A stretch of 64,000 nt of DNA from Mesocentrotus franciscanus (GCA_037976565.1 CP137666.1:58026740-58090739); one strand, 5' to 3'. Shown: positions 35,901 through 49,758, numbered from the stretch's first letter. A program made the numbers and translations. Notes: generated by a model from the sequence alone, not told the origin.

Positions 35901-37772
35901 AAATAAGAATAAATTCAATTTTTATCATGCATATATTTTTATCACCAGACAAAATTTATAGGCCTAGACTCTATACTTTTCTCTATCATTTGAGTAATTT
36001 CAGAAACTGATGCAAATACTTGCATGTAGCCTACTTCCTTGCAGGAGCAGACAATTTTTATGTAAAAAAATGATGTGATATGATTGATGTAGCATCTTAC
36101 CATTTTCTTATTTATTTCCGTATACTGTATCACTTTCTTTAATATTCATTCATTTACATCATTAATTAACGAATTACAGTTATACATGATTTAAACAAGT
36201 AGGAGAACAATCTTGCAAAAATAACAATAACACTTTTCTGTTATGCAAATAATGTAAACAGTCGACACCGGTAGAAGAAAAAAGACAACCACATTTCTTA
36301 ATCTTAGAGCAATACAGAGGGGCAGAAGAGAAGATCAAGAAGCACCATCAGGTAAATCATGAATTTTCAATTGATATGTCATCTAGAGCACAGAGAAGGT
36401 AAAATATTGTGAAATGGCATGACTCCCAATTGGATCTTATCTCCTATGATTTGTGATGCGCTGGGGACATACTTTATTGGATCTGACTGTCTTACACCCA
36501 GCACGAAACAGCCATCAAATCCACTTAAACGTTAGCTCTGTCCGTATTCACACTGATATCATTAGTATATTGTTTGATGAACATGACTTTTCTTCAGAGG
36601 GTTTGTAAAAATAGATTCTCCTCTTACAGGTAGGCTTTAAAAAGATACTTGGTAATGAGGAACTATTTTTAAATTAAGTCTATATGTATATAATATTATG
36701 ACTTAAACTTCCTTCTCACATAAGGCATTTATAATCCACTTGAAGAAAAAAAAAGATGTGGCACAATAAAATGAGATTAGTAGAGTGCATGCACAAAATT
36801 TGTACCTTAAATACACAGATGAGTGAGTTTGTGAACATGTACATGTAGGAGGCAATGTTGTACAGAACAGAATATATGGGTATTTTCTCCTCCACAAAAA
36901 AGCCTCATATACATGATATGTTTTTCCATAGAAGTTTTATGGAAGTTTTAAGGCAGTTTCTTGCATCACGTCTTTCACATTTAGCATCACAAAATCCCTC
37001 TCCCATGCCATACAAGTTGGAACATGTGAACAGCACCAGTGAGGCCAAGAGGCTAAACCATTTATGCTTTCATGTGAGCTCGTTGTTCCGCCACCAGGCA
37101 CAATTTGGGGAACGATGTGCAGTATGTCTGGCCGACCTGTTGGTGATTTATTGGTGCTTTATCAGTGTAGCGCTAGGGAGGGCCTGGAAGATGCCAAATC
37201 TGCTTGATTAAAATTAAATGATCAATCAGGGATTCATTCGCCCTGAGTGGAAAGGCATGCAGTTTGTTCATTTATCTAGAAAATGTAAGGCCGGAGTGTT
37301 TGGGCGTTTTCTGGGTAATGACTAATGAATGTCATAATGTTGCTTCTCCTGCTACAGAGCCAAACCTATTTTACAAGGTATGGTACTGATAAAAATGTAA
37401 TATCCAAAAGGGATCATGATGTGAAAATGAGAGATTCTGTCATGGAAACCTTCGCATACTCCAAACAAACTGTGATAATAACCATTGACTTATTCACAAA
37501 GTTGCAGCTGAAGTTATTACTTTTATTCAAGAAATATAAAATTCCATTCATAAAAAGCATTAAATGTAGAACAGCTAAAACATGTTCACGACTTTTGATG
37601 AGACAAAGTCTACTTGTCTCAAATTCACATTTGCTTTATCTGTCTGTCTCCATTTCTGGAAGAATTATCTTGAGACTGTATTATAGCTGTGAACAAAGAA
37701 AGGGGAAATCAAATCTTTCAATATTAGACTTTGAAGAAACTTTTCTAAATGAGAAACACACAATGAACTTAC

Positions 37773-38393
37773 CTATAAATCCTTCCTGGCACAGGCAGGT
37801 ATATCCAGCTTCCTTCTGAACACAAACTCCTTGGTTCATGCAGGGGTTGGAGTAGCAGAAGTTGATCTCTGTCATACAGTAGTTTCCTGTGAATCCTGGA
37901 GGACAGTCACACTTGTAGATAGTCTCCGGATGGATGGAACGGAAGATGACAGACGTTGTTGCAATGAAACCACCAGGCGTCCAGAAGACGAGAGGTGCAA
38001 TGCACTGGTAAAAGTCACTGCAGATCTCGTTGAGGCAAAGGTTATCGCCAAATGGAAGAACAGTAGCACCTAGCGCCTCAGAAAGCTGGCTGCGCTTGAG
38101 GTAGACCCTCTCCTGCAGGTACTGGGAGCTGAAGAAGGAGCCATCGGGACGTTGTGCCGCAAAGGTGATGTTGAGGATCATGGTTTCCTCATCTTTGATG
38201 CTGAAGAGGTAGACCAGGTCCTGGTTGGCAGGGATGATGCCAGCGAGGGCATCAATGAATTGGAGCAGCTTCGGAGTAAGGAACTCGTGGGACTGCATGT
38301 CCTCTACCTGGACAGTGACACTGCTGAACAGCATGTCGTGGGTCACCATGATCATCCGGAACATACAGGTCGCTGTCCCCATGTTTACACCAT
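37773..38393 (-). CDS. CELSR: CELSR/Flamingo exon: post-cadherin region plus two EGF modules (partial gene)
   Basis: Internal exon of a CELSR/Flamingo seven-pass cadherin, a plasma-membrane homophilic adhesion receptor of planar cell polarity. The 621-bp exon follows an acceptor ending ttacctacag and ends at a gtaagt donor. It begins with two bases of a split codon and leaves one base over. It encodes about 207 residues. The first ~115 (with MFRMIMVTHDMLFSSVTVQ and FLTPKLLQFIDALAGI) match the membrane-adjacent-domain-like region that follows the cadherin repeats in CELSR proteins. Next comes an EGF module ending CDCPPGFTGNYC, then a second EGF beginning CYSNPCMNQGVC whose last cysteine is in the next exon. 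No cadherin DxNDN motif is present, so the cadherin exons lie upstream. The next coding exon is 28.3 kb away. Family assignment is secure; the CELSR paralogue cannot be told. Confidence 0.95.
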
Positions 38394-39866
38394 CTGTAGG
38401 TAAATAAAAAAGGATATGAAAGGATATGTAATCACTATTATCATTATAACTATTTAACACTCTCCTGTACAGTGGGAGGAAACTCAAACAAGCAGTAGAC
38501 ATATCAGCTCTCCTCCGTGTCAAACTGTTTTAAATTACTTTCATCAAACAAGGTTAATGACAAAACAAATACTGTAGTAACATTTTCATTGCAAAATACA
38601 ATTTGTTTATTATACAATATACATGTTAAGTGTAATAATGGTAAATTAAACAAGAGTAATGACAAAGCAATTAAAATGTCCTTAGCAAAATGCAATTTGT
38701 TTATATTTCAATGTAAGTGTAAACACTGCATTGATTAACATGGTAACTGTTGGAATATAAATCATGTATGATTATAATGTAGTATGATGCCACAGAAAAG
38801 CGTGTACAATTTCTGTATTCCACCAATCTAGACCTTTCATAGCACAACAATGCTCCAGCTTCCTAAAATTATGCTGCTACATACACTATAACTCCACCAT
38901 TCCTATCATTTCAAAATCCATCATCAACTTTCAATATGTAAAAAAGGAAAACAGAACAGTACTCCCCTAGAGATTTACAAACACTCAATTTAGACTGGGC
39001 TTGCAAATATTTATTGAGCTCTTGCCAAAATATTGCCTCAACTCTCACATAAATATTAGTTTCCTTTTGATTCCATTCAACAAAATTCTCACAATGTGAG
39101 CATCAGGCATGATTGTTTGCAGAGCTTGGCTATGAGCTATTTTGCTTCTCTTTCATGAACAAAGATGGCAGCGCCATAGTTCTGGATACATGAGCCTACT
39201 TAATGCTATCCGTAGAATACGTGTTCATGCATGAAGCAGTCGTGCTCTCCAAGTCAACACGACTTATTTCACATCTTTCCAGAATTCAAACTTTTTTTTC
39301 TCTGTTGATTATCATATATATTGTATGTCCTTAACTTCCATTTTTACTCAAGAGGAAATTCAAAAGACCAACAAATCACAGTTTCTCGATCATAATTGGA
39401 GATTAAGGACTTATTTTAACCTGACTGGAAGAAAATTACTTGTACTTATATGTTAACAAGCAACCAGAGTGACACAGAGCATTAATTCCTTTCTGAGGGA
39501 CTTGTTAATGAGGATTAATGCTTTAAAAGGGCACTAGGGCATCAACTTGCTTTTGAACCTAGTATTGCCAAGTAACAAGACCTCTGCTCTACCACTGGGC
39601 CTATGTGCCTCCTCATAATAACCATATACAGTCGGCCCAAGTACTTCTAAAGCAAAATGCTGCAAGGTGCCCGGGCCTACATGCACGTATATCTGTCTTA
39701 CAGTACATATGGAAACCAGGGAAACATCACTTGGTTATGGGAGAGGATGGATTCTGCATACAAAAAGAAGGAAAAGTACAGGTGTCCGAACATGATCAAG
39801 ACCTATTCAGCTATTCCTTCATCTGACATACAGCCTTAAAGGGCAGACAACTCCTCAACAAAATAG

Positions 39867-40125
39867 CCTGTTCAGACTTACAGAAATTTATACGCATTTA
39901 TGAAAGTTGTATAAAGAATCATCGTATAGCAGAAGGATCAAGCATACAGGCTAGGAAACAACATAGAAACGTCATATAAAGAAACAAATTTTGAAAAGGT
40001 AAATTGAAGGGACAGCTGGCCAATCATCAGTGTGCGTTCAGATTAGGGAAAAGATAATTATTTATTGTACAGCTATACGACTCTCGTATTGCTATATGAT
40101 GAATCCTGTTAGTCTGAATGCAGGG
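39867..40125. mobile_element. Non-autonomous TIR element, about 259 bp
   Basis: The left end cctgttcagacttacagaaa and the reverse complement of the right end cctgcattcagactaacagg agree over about 22 positions with a small indel. Inside, gtataaagaatcatcgtata (39908-39927) is identical to a 20-bp stretch in the element at 18901-19405. No coding capacity. Confidence 0.65.
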
Positions 40126-41039
40126 TCAATATCTGATTAAAGAATCCAAACCCGAGAATGATCCATGTACTAGATACATCCGGTGACATTTGAGCCCTGG
40201 GGTTACCAATGTTACTGATGTAGCATACCATGTGCAACCTGGCTTGGCCCCAAGGGTATGAATATCACAGCTCCTGGTTCAACCTGAAAATGGGAAGCTA
40301 CAGTTACCAAGATCCAGTCACTGATATATACTTGATCTCCTAGATATGTTTCATCTATGGTGTCAGAGAGGGGTGATTTAATATGGAAGTGTAACAGGAT
40401 GACATCCTCCTGATGTACAAGGGCCTGGGATGGATTCAGATGTATTTAACTGTCATTGTTACATACCCTAACAAACTATTAAATGTTAAATCACCAAATA
40501 TGTCCATAGGCTTCACAATCATTGCATCTGACTGCAGAATATACAGCATGTTGGGATTTAAAGAGCATTCTTTCTACAGGGAACTACTGTATTCACTTAC
40601 TCAAACCTGGGCTAAGAGAGACAACTTTACATATAATGCCTTGTTCAAGGGCAAGCACCAAACTAATATTGAAACCCATTATAACAATTTCTTTATAAAA
40701 TGAAATACACCCCTTTCTATCCTCTCCCTCCCCACTCCTTCTATGGCTCATGAATTCCTATCCAACACCTCCCCTAATCTTACGACTGGCCCCACAGTGA
40801 CACACTCTATCATCTCTAGTTCACCCTCATCTAACATTCACATGCTTCAAACTCTCTCCACTGAACACCGTGAATGCCAAGCTGGCTGGGCCTAACATGC
40901 GTGAGCATACGTGAAGCGAACGAGCACATATCGCTCCCTCTAGCTTTCCTTGCCAAGCTACTATTAACCACATGAAAATCGACACTGCCTTTTCATATTA
41001 GGGTTCACGAGAGAGGGTTATAAACATATCTTGGGGCGT

Positions 41040-41525
41040 CTTTCCATATATACGAACGAGATGCTACTATTTTCCAAAAAGATTATGTGCAGCACGTTTG
41101 CGTTAATGTCAATATGAGGTCATCACTTGTATAGCTCACATTTGAGTTTACAAATCATATTCCTTGGAGCGGTGGAAGTGTGTATGCACTTCATTTTTCA
41201 AATAATGTTCTTAGAACGAGATGCCACAACTCAGACAAAAAGAAATACTGTGCACACATTGGTGTTAATGTCAACATGAGGTCATCGCTTAGAGCTCACA
41301 CTTCAGTTTACAAATCACATTACTTGAAGTAATGTGCATACACTCTACTTTTCAAATGTTTTTAGAACAAGATGCTACAATGTAGAAAAAAATATAATGT
41401 GCAGCATGTTTGCCTTAATGTCATTACAAGGTGATCACTTATACATGTAGCTCACCTATAACTTTACAAATCACATTACTCAAAGCAATGGACATGTACA
41501 TAGACTCAATTTTTCAAATAAGGTT
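41040..41525 (+). repeat. Three tandem copies of a repeat of about 155 bp
   Basis: Anchors aacgagatgc (41055 and 41215) and aacaagatgc (41366) give periods of 160 and 151. Each unit continues with atgtgcagcacgttt, taatgtcaa..gaggtcatcac and tttacaaatcacatt. Confidence 0.9.
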
Positions 41526-44500
41526 TATATGTCCTTCAAGACATGAATATGTATTTCATGTTCAAACAAAAATATTGTTGAATCACCATATCATGGCAGA
41601 CAGCAATATGAATCACATTCAAGAACCATTAAGATTCATTTGTAGGTGAATATATATCCATGTTACTAGTTTGAATACACACAAGAAAAGGAGAGAGTAG
41701 TAGCACATAGGAGGGAACATGCAATCTATTAGATTTATCACTCATGTGCCAACTGTCACATGATACAATTTTTAAATAATTTTTCATATTAAATATATAC
41801 ATTTTTTAAACATTTCCTTTTCCATCACATTCAGATATCTCAAGTTTTATTAATTTTTATGAACTCATATCTATAGAGAATTTTCAGGGAGAGTCCATAC
41901 AATAATGATGATCTAGACTCTAGCGCGTCATTTATTGCCCCGTGCAACTTTCACACACATACTTTATGGTTCAAGAACGTACAAGTGGCAAACAGCCCTT
42001 GAGACTCGACTTATTTATCCAGCCGAATACTGCCTATATTGAAGTGTTCTCCCGAAATTCTCCAAAGACCAGGTTCCTCTCCCCGACAAAATTCTCATCA
42101 AAAAAGGTCAGACAAGTTCACTATGGTTGGAAGATTCATTCAAAATGGCTGGAAAACCGACATTCACCAATAAAATCTGACATAATATTGCCTCCAATTT
42201 GGTTTAGATTTAACTGAATGGGCAACTGTACTTATACTATAGGATTCTGTTGAGCTGGGCGCTTTCTACAGGAGAGAATGATGGAATAATAAATGTGTTT
42301 GAGAATAATTCAATCCTTGATAGTAATAGATAATTATTCATCCTCTAATAATAATTGATTAATATTATTATTCTTCATCTGGACCCTGTATCATGAAAAC
42401 TTGCTATAAATAACCACTGTCTGTCACCATCCTAACAAATATACTCATGGCCAGTCAGACTCTAAATTTCAGTAGCTTCCATCAATTATTTTAACTTGTT
42501 ATATTAACTTGTTATTCATAACAAGTTTTTTGAAACAGGGCCCTATGATCTTCACTGAACTTCACTCCTTAAGAAAGGATAGATCTACCACAATCATGCA
42601 CTCTCAGTAGCCAATCCTAGCCAATCCTAGCCATTAGACAGAATTGGGTGGATTGATTTCTGATCCATCGTAATAGACAGAAATGGTTCTGGCACTGCCA
42701 TGATTATGCAGGATAGCAAAGCTCTGTCTACTGTTTCATTAGGGATCATGGCATCCTGGTGGCATATTATGGCAAAAATCAATGACCCTTTATTGGCATC
42801 GAGCTGCCGTTTTTCACCTCATTGAATAGACAGCATTTTTCATGTGCCGTGACAAACATGAATATATTTATTGATTCAATTTGATTTTGCATGACAGAGT
42901 TTATTTGCATGAAAGCGAGCCTGTTAGAAAGGGGTAAATGTAGAGCTTAAATTCTCTCCATATTCTAAATGCTCTTGGCTGAGTTTACTAAGGCAATAGG
43001 AATGCTGACTTGAATACTATTGTCAAATCATTCAAATGATAAATGATGCATGGTGGTATAAAATGCATGTATATGTAATTCATGCCTAGTATTACCATTT
43101 ACCTAATAGCCAACATCAAGTACATCTTTCAATTGGGCAAGAATGAGAAAAGAAGAAAATTATAGTATATTGGTCATTAATCTAGCATACTATATTGCGA
43201 TCACAATTATTTCAAATACCTTATTAAGGAGATAAGATCAGTAAGCACAAAACATATATATTGGTATTAACCTGTACAATAGTAACATTAATTTTATCAC
43301 TTTCACAAATATTTATAAAATGCTTCATTAATACATCATCACTATATTGTTCAAGTATATTGAGGATTATTGAGTATCATTACAGTGATATTCCCTATAA
43401 TATATGTTTAATAACTCATGAATATGAGTAACTTTAGGAGAATCTTTGTTATGGCTACAATAATATTTTATTTGAAGTTTGGATGTTTTATCTGCTTAAA
43501 TATATATACACTGTATATATTATTCTATAAGTGCCATTTTCATTTCTCAAAGATAAATTTGATCAAGCGATCACAGCCAAATCTATTTTTGTTTGTAAAT
43601 AAATGTATGTCTATAATTGTACTTCAATTTAAGTTGTGGTTAAAAAATCACAGGTTAATCCCCCCATGCAAGCATAGACACACAGAAACACAGACACACA
43701 AATGACCAATGGGCCGGATGACGAAAATGAAATCACTGTAAAGAAATGTGTAACATTGTAGGGGAAGATAAAAATATAAGGTTAAGAAATTGACTGCTCA
43801 TATTCTGCTCACGATCTAGCATTCAGTTATGTAGGCTAATGGTGGTTTGGGGAAAACAGAATGTAAGTGGGTTCTTTCCTTGACAAGGTCTGGCCCTATA
43901 AAAGTCACTGCATCGTCTGCATCTTGATGCAGGCATCGATCGGGGCAAAATTGATTACGGGATAGGAAAGAATGAGATTAGTGTGCGACAGGCCCCTTCC
44001 ATGATCGAGGGAAGAAATGGATAAGGTCTGCCTTTTATTGATGGATATTTATTGATAAGCTGGGTCGTAATGCTCTTGATTTTCTAGTTTTTGGAACAGA
44101 CTGCCTGCATTTGCTAACACTGGAAGGTTTTCATCATCATTTTTCATCCCCTTTTTGTCTACAGTGAAAATTTGACAATTTAATGCTGAAGTGCATCAAA
44201 AAGAGATGGCTTTCCTTCTCTTATTGAAGATACAATTACATGTACATCCTTTTTTAATATTCAGGATAGAGAAAAGTACTTTTTATGTTTAAAAAAAAAA
44301 AAAAAGGAGCATCATCCTCCTTTCCAAATTCAAGAAATGTTGTAATGTTGTATTGAAACCCTTTTTTGTTTTCTGTTGTTTATTTTATTCTTGATGCATC
44401 TTGATACGTGAATCAAAAGTAAAAATGTGGCAAATCTAGATGGTAAACAGTTAGAAGAAAACAGTTAGAAGAAAACAGTCCTTACTTAAAACTTTTTGCC

Positions 44501-45413
44501 TCTTTTTAGAAATGCAGTAGACAGGCAACATTGAAAGATGATTATCATGCAAATCAAAATATATTGGCCTATTCACAAATACAAAACTTGTTGACCTGCG
44601 ATAGCTGTCACTCTATTAATTGACCAATTTGAAATACATTGTCGTCAAAGTTCAACTTCAAATACCATTTTTTTTAATGCATCACCTGCTTATATTTGTT
44701 TCCATTGGTATCAGGAAGTTCTGTTTACCCCAATTATCACTAGCTTTACAATCACATTTTGCCTACCTGTTGTAGTGACAATGCCAAATTGATGCTTTAA
44801 AAAAAAAATCTACAATCGAATGAATAGAATGCAACCCTGACATTTTCTTCTACGATTATAGACCAATCCAAATTTCTCTCCATATCTCATTTCAAATCTA
44901 TTCAAAAGTCATGAATCAAAGCAGATGGTGCTGATTTTGAAAGATGATAATACACCCAAAACGACATTTAAATTGCTATTCATACCCCAGTATAGTTGAC
45001 AACAATATGCTGGTACTCAACTCATTGGAGGATTTTCTCACGATAATGATCAATCGAATCAGAATGGTTAGACTTAATTTGGAATGATCCTCCGTCGGTG
45101 GTACCGTAGATGACAAGGCATGTCAGAGTAGATATGAATCTTGGCATGACAAAGATGATATCATCTTGTTGTCATTGACAACCGTTTCCCAAATATCCTC
45201 ATCTACATCCGAAGCCTCGCTAAGACCGATTCCCACTAATGGATCTAGCATCTTCCAAACAAATATTCATTTGATGCAACTCTTCCCATCATGACCTTAC
45301 TATACTGTATAAGAAAGATATTTTCCCAGAACTTCTCTTGCCAAAAAAAATGGTGATCTAAAATTTGCTCCAGCAACTTTTGCTTCGGGTTTTGTTTCAT
45401 CAAAAGTATAGTG

Positions 45414-45480
45414 TTAGGGATAGGGTTGAAATTACTTTTGGGGTTTGGGTTAAGGTTATGTTTAGGTTTAGGTCAAGGGT
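45414..45480 (+). repeat. Degenerate ggttaggg/gggttaagg tract
   Basis: Variants of gttaggg, agggttg, gggtttgggttaagg and gtttaggttta run together. It resembles degenerate interstitial telomere-type repeat. A complementary ccctaac-rich stretch lies at 30714-30812. Confidence 0.5.
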
Positions 45481-46250
45481 TGAAGTTGGGAATTTGGTTA
45501 ATTCACAGCAGATCAAATGTTGCATGAGCGTGTGTCATAGAACAAAATTGTAGTGTTCAGGTTACTAATGTGACAAACACCACGCACCCCAACTGATAAA
45601 CTGAATATGAATATGAACTATTACAAGAAGTGTTTGCGCAAACATGATTTCCCAATAAGTCATGAGCATTTGCTGTCAAAGGGAACACTTCTTAGATGAT
45701 TTTCTAGAACTTAATTATCTGGAAACAATCTTCTCGAAAATTCAGTAAATGTAAATGCCTTAGTGGATCAGGGAGACAGCGATGTCCAACATGGGTTACG
45801 CAAAGCCAGTTTTATACAGCCTGCGATTTGTGACAAAAACTGAACTGAGCACAAGATTGGGGGGGGGGGAGGGGTGAACAGCTCTCACTCTTGATTTAAG
45901 AACTAATGCATTATGGGATGGCAAACGGACATCGTTTTTTTGAGTGGCGCAGAGAAGAGGTCCATCAAAATAAGTATTGCTGGAGGCCAAACAAGTCATG
46001 TGTGCATTTGCATTTTATGATGAAAATCTAGAGCAATGCACCTCTGGGTTTTCAAGTATTTTAGGCAAAATTTCTCAACCAAACTTTTACTTCTCCCTTG
46101 CCTGTACTTCAAACATGTGAGGGTCAGAAAGGGTAGTGCATGAGCACAGAAATTAAATGAAAATAAAATGTTAGGCTTTTGTTCCAAATACATAACTGTT
46201 GTATATAGGCTACATGTTGTATTCTTAAAAATATATCATTTGTTGAGACT

Positions 46251-46325
46251 TGAGAGCCAGAAAGAGATTAACTCTATATGGACAATTAAAAGTATATCAA
46301 AGTTGAATGCCCTTTTGGCTCTCAT
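46251..46325. repeat. Short palindromic hairpin repeat, copy F
   Basis: Arms tgagagccagaaagagatta and aatgcccttttggctctca, with a longer loop than the other copies. Confidence 0.75.
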
Positions 46326-48324
46326 CAGATGATAACTATATCAACCTGCATCATTTAGTGATTAGGTCTATGTGAAAACATGTTGAACACATGATGAAAC
46401 AGACTCTCTAAACTATAATATCATGTTGATAATTGAAAGATTAAAAAAAATTAAGGGGATAGCAGTGAGTTGTATCTTCAGTACCAAATGGTAAGCAATC
46501 TTGATACTACTTTTAACAAGCAACCACTAGACAGGTAATACAATTTATATCCCATCTCACTACCTTGCAGTACACACCAATACTAATATGCTAGATGATC
46601 AACCTTTTCTGATCGATTCCACACCGTATCTTTCACAATGCAATCCCACGACCAGAACTCAACTTCATTTTAACTACTGTACATGTTTTCCTTGCTTTGT
46701 TTTTCTATTTCATCTTTTTCAACTGTTTTATTTTATTTAAAAACTGTTCCACTGAAATCAATCAATATCCATTAAAGAGATCATCATTTATATTAGACAA
46801 TATCTGAAATTAAAAATGTAGGCAACATATCGAGCTTTAATCTTTAAAATTTGAAAGATAATATACTGTTTTGAGAATCTTCAAAAGGGAACTGTAGTTA
46901 TCTGTCATTCTGTGTCAATCATTTCCCCAATAGATTCACAACCCAAATCCTCAGCAACAGAAAACAAGAACCAGGAAGATGTACTTCAATTTTTTCAAAG
47001 CATGACAAGCCACTTGCCAAAAGCGATATAAGAGGGGGCGCCCAGAAATGAATGAGAATCGGAAACAGTCGAGAAGGCATAATAATTTGAAGCATGGCTT
47101 GAGGCTTGAAATGCCTGTACTCCCTTTGTTTTCGGTATTTTCTCTTGAGTGCGAAAGAAATTGGCTGATTAGTCCGTTATGAATCACCTAGGTAATGTAT
47201 TCCAATCACACCATGATATAAAGCAAGTGAGAATGTCATTATCACTCTGAGGAGATATTAATAAACTGAGTGATGTATCTAGGCCTACTCTCATTTTGTC
47301 TCGTCAATCAACCAATTATCCTTTTGTGTTCTTGAAAAAGCTTTCCTGGTTAAACCCTGGGGGCATCCACGTTAACTAATCTATGAGATTAAAAACAGAA
47401 AGGTAATTCAGAAACTAGCCCATATTTTTTATCTTGTTCTTACTCATATAACTGCAAAAACTATATTAATGTAATTTCTTCCATAAAACGCTTTCAAATG
47501 TTTGTGAATTCAAGTGAAGAAATTTGGGCATAATACACTGTAGTTTCCGTTCAAGATTAAAATCACTAAAATATAATGAAATTGAATTCATTCAAAAATT
47601 CTTAATTACCTCTGCTTGGATGCGTTTTCTTAATGGGGGTACCTTTCGTTTATCTTAACCATATAGCATCGGTATTCCTGACTTCAAAGATGGGGATGTT
47701 TTGACAAGCGATGGGTCATAACCACATTTTTGATCTATTCACTTATAATAGCACTTTGCCAATTAATACTAATAATTAATAAATGTCTACATGTACACTA
47801 TACTAATAATTCAAATGGTTGGAAATATAGATGTCTATGTCGATTATTATCGCATGTAATTTCTTTTCAAAATCTTGGTTTCTACTCCACTGTGGACAAG
47901 ACACTGTCAAGCCACATTTCACAAACACTTGAGGAGATATACACCAATGTAAACATGTAGGACTAAAGGATGATCAGTGTAGGACAAATAACCCTAGCTG
48001 GACACTGTTCCTCATAACCTGGGAATGATCTGGGTGATATCAGGGTATCATTGTATCCTTCAATGCACTTGTGAGGATGCCGATGTCGTCTCGCTGACGA
48101 GGTACGTGCTGCACTCGCTGGTGCGCCAGGAAATGGACGTGATACGTGAGCCTGGCTAATTCAAATCAATATTAAAGAAGGCATATTGGCTTATGAATTT
48201 TATATGAATCACCTGACAGGTAAATCTGATTTTTTTTTTGGGATTGTCTACACCTTTCTTTGCATGTTGAAAATGGCATTTCTTCTCCTTGCAGTCTGCT
48301 TTCAAACCAACTAAATACTCTACC

Positions 48325-48328
<4 letters not shown>

Positions 48329-48357
<29 letters not shown>
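48329..48357 (+). repeat. (CT)n microsatellite
   Basis: Uninterrupted ct within a pyrimidine-rich stretch that extends to about 48475. Confidence 0.95.
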
Positions 48358-48787
48358 CCTTCTCCTTGCCCCCCTCTCTCTTCCATCCCCTTGCTTTCCC
48401 TTCCCCTTGCTTCCCCTCTCTCTTCCTCCCTCCTGCCTTCCTCTTTCCCTTTCCCTTCCCGCCCCCACTCTCTCTATATATTTTAAATGTATATTCAAAT
48501 TCTTTTGAACATCACCCATCCATACAATATTATCTCTCTCTGTCCACCACCTTTCTCTTTCACTATCCATCTTCCACTTTCCTTTCATATGTATAATATT
48601 GTATATCTTATCAATTGATGTATCCAACTGGCTAATTATCTACTGATCTACCCGTATACATAGTTCTCTTAGTGCAGAATACCTTTAATTATTATACCAA
48701 AGGTGGATGACTTCAAACAAAAGAGTTTTACATAGGAGAAATTCTCCCCGACATAAACTGTCATGGTATGTAATGTATGGATCTACC

Positions 48788-49020
48788 CAGTGGCGGATCC
48801 AGGGGCCCCTCCCTAGAAAAAAAACATGTAAAAATACCTTTTTTGGGGAAAAGGAGATGGGCCCTCCTGGCTCAAGGGGGGGTGGTGGTTGTGAAATTTT
48901 TTCAATTTTGAAGACAAAAAAAAATTTGCTCACCACCCCACTGAGCGGAAAATCAAATTTTCGCATGAAGTGGGCCCCTTTTTCAGCCCCCTCCCTTGCC
49001 GCCGGCTGGATCCGCCCCTG
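48788..49020. mobile_element. hAT-like non-autonomous element, 233 bp, with 8-bp target duplication
   Basis: The ends cagtggcggatccaggg and ctggatccgcccctg are inverted repeats that differ at a few positions. The element is flanked by an exact 8-bp duplication gatctacc (48780-48787 and 49021-49028). An 8-bp duplication with cag...ctg ends is the signature of the hAT superfamily. It has no transposase frame. Confidence 0.88.
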
Positions 49021-49751
49021 GATCTACCAAACCTCTATTTTTCTAATTATCAATATTCTCCATCATCCCTAACCCTGTTTGCCTGATTTGTATTGTTCCC
49101 TTTACACCAAATATATTTTCCATCTCTAAATCATGAGCACTCCTATTTTCATCACCTCCCCTCTCCCTCAATCTCGTTTCTGAAATTGACAAATCAATCC
49201 ACCTTATTTTGTTGGTGGCCAAAACCATCTGAAGTGCAGATATTCATGATGAGCATATTTCTTCATCCTAGATCAAAGTACCTGGATGACTATTTCCTCT
49301 AATTTATCATCTGTGTATCTGCAACTTCTTGAAGGCCCTCTGACCTATGGCACTCTAATAAATCAATTGTAATAGCCATTCTCCTTCTCTGGCTTGGAGG
49401 GGATATATGGATGGAGATTTGTTTTTCCCTCTCCCCCTCTCTCTCTCTGTTCTCTATGTTTTCAGCATCAAAATGATTCCTGGTAATGTTGTCCACAAGA
49501 CATGGCAAATTGTCTAGATCTGGATTTAAATGATTGGTGTCATGGCATGAAATGAATTGTCGATCAAAGTCCTAATCAGTACTCCGAATTGATCCTACTA
49601 GCATTGTATTTTTGTCTCTTTTGGTAATCTCCATCTTTACTTGAAGCCCCCCCCCCTCCAAGCTCCATCTTCCTCTTTCTGTGTCTCTCATTCTATTTTC
49701 TCCCTCTGTCCCTCCTCTATTTTCTACATCTCTTCCAAACTCTCTCCTTCT

Positions 49752-49758
<7 letters not shown>

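Larger units (their letters stand above)
9424..37772 (-). other. CELSR intron, 28.3 kb, repeat-rich
   Basis: Intron between the exons at 37773-38393 and 9189-9423, bounded by gtaagt and atccag, with matching phase. It contains the foldback element at 9859-10076, GA and CT tracts, six TIR or hairpin repeats up to 24000, a large ATC array, minisatellites and a candidate nested gene (28666-30083). Stretches not listed separately (for example 12130-13650, 16000-17570, 24000-26480, 33000-37300) are AT-rich with no coding, RNA or repeat structure I can support. GC-richer patches at about 18200-18490 and 36940-37200 have no recognisable product. Confidence 0.9.
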
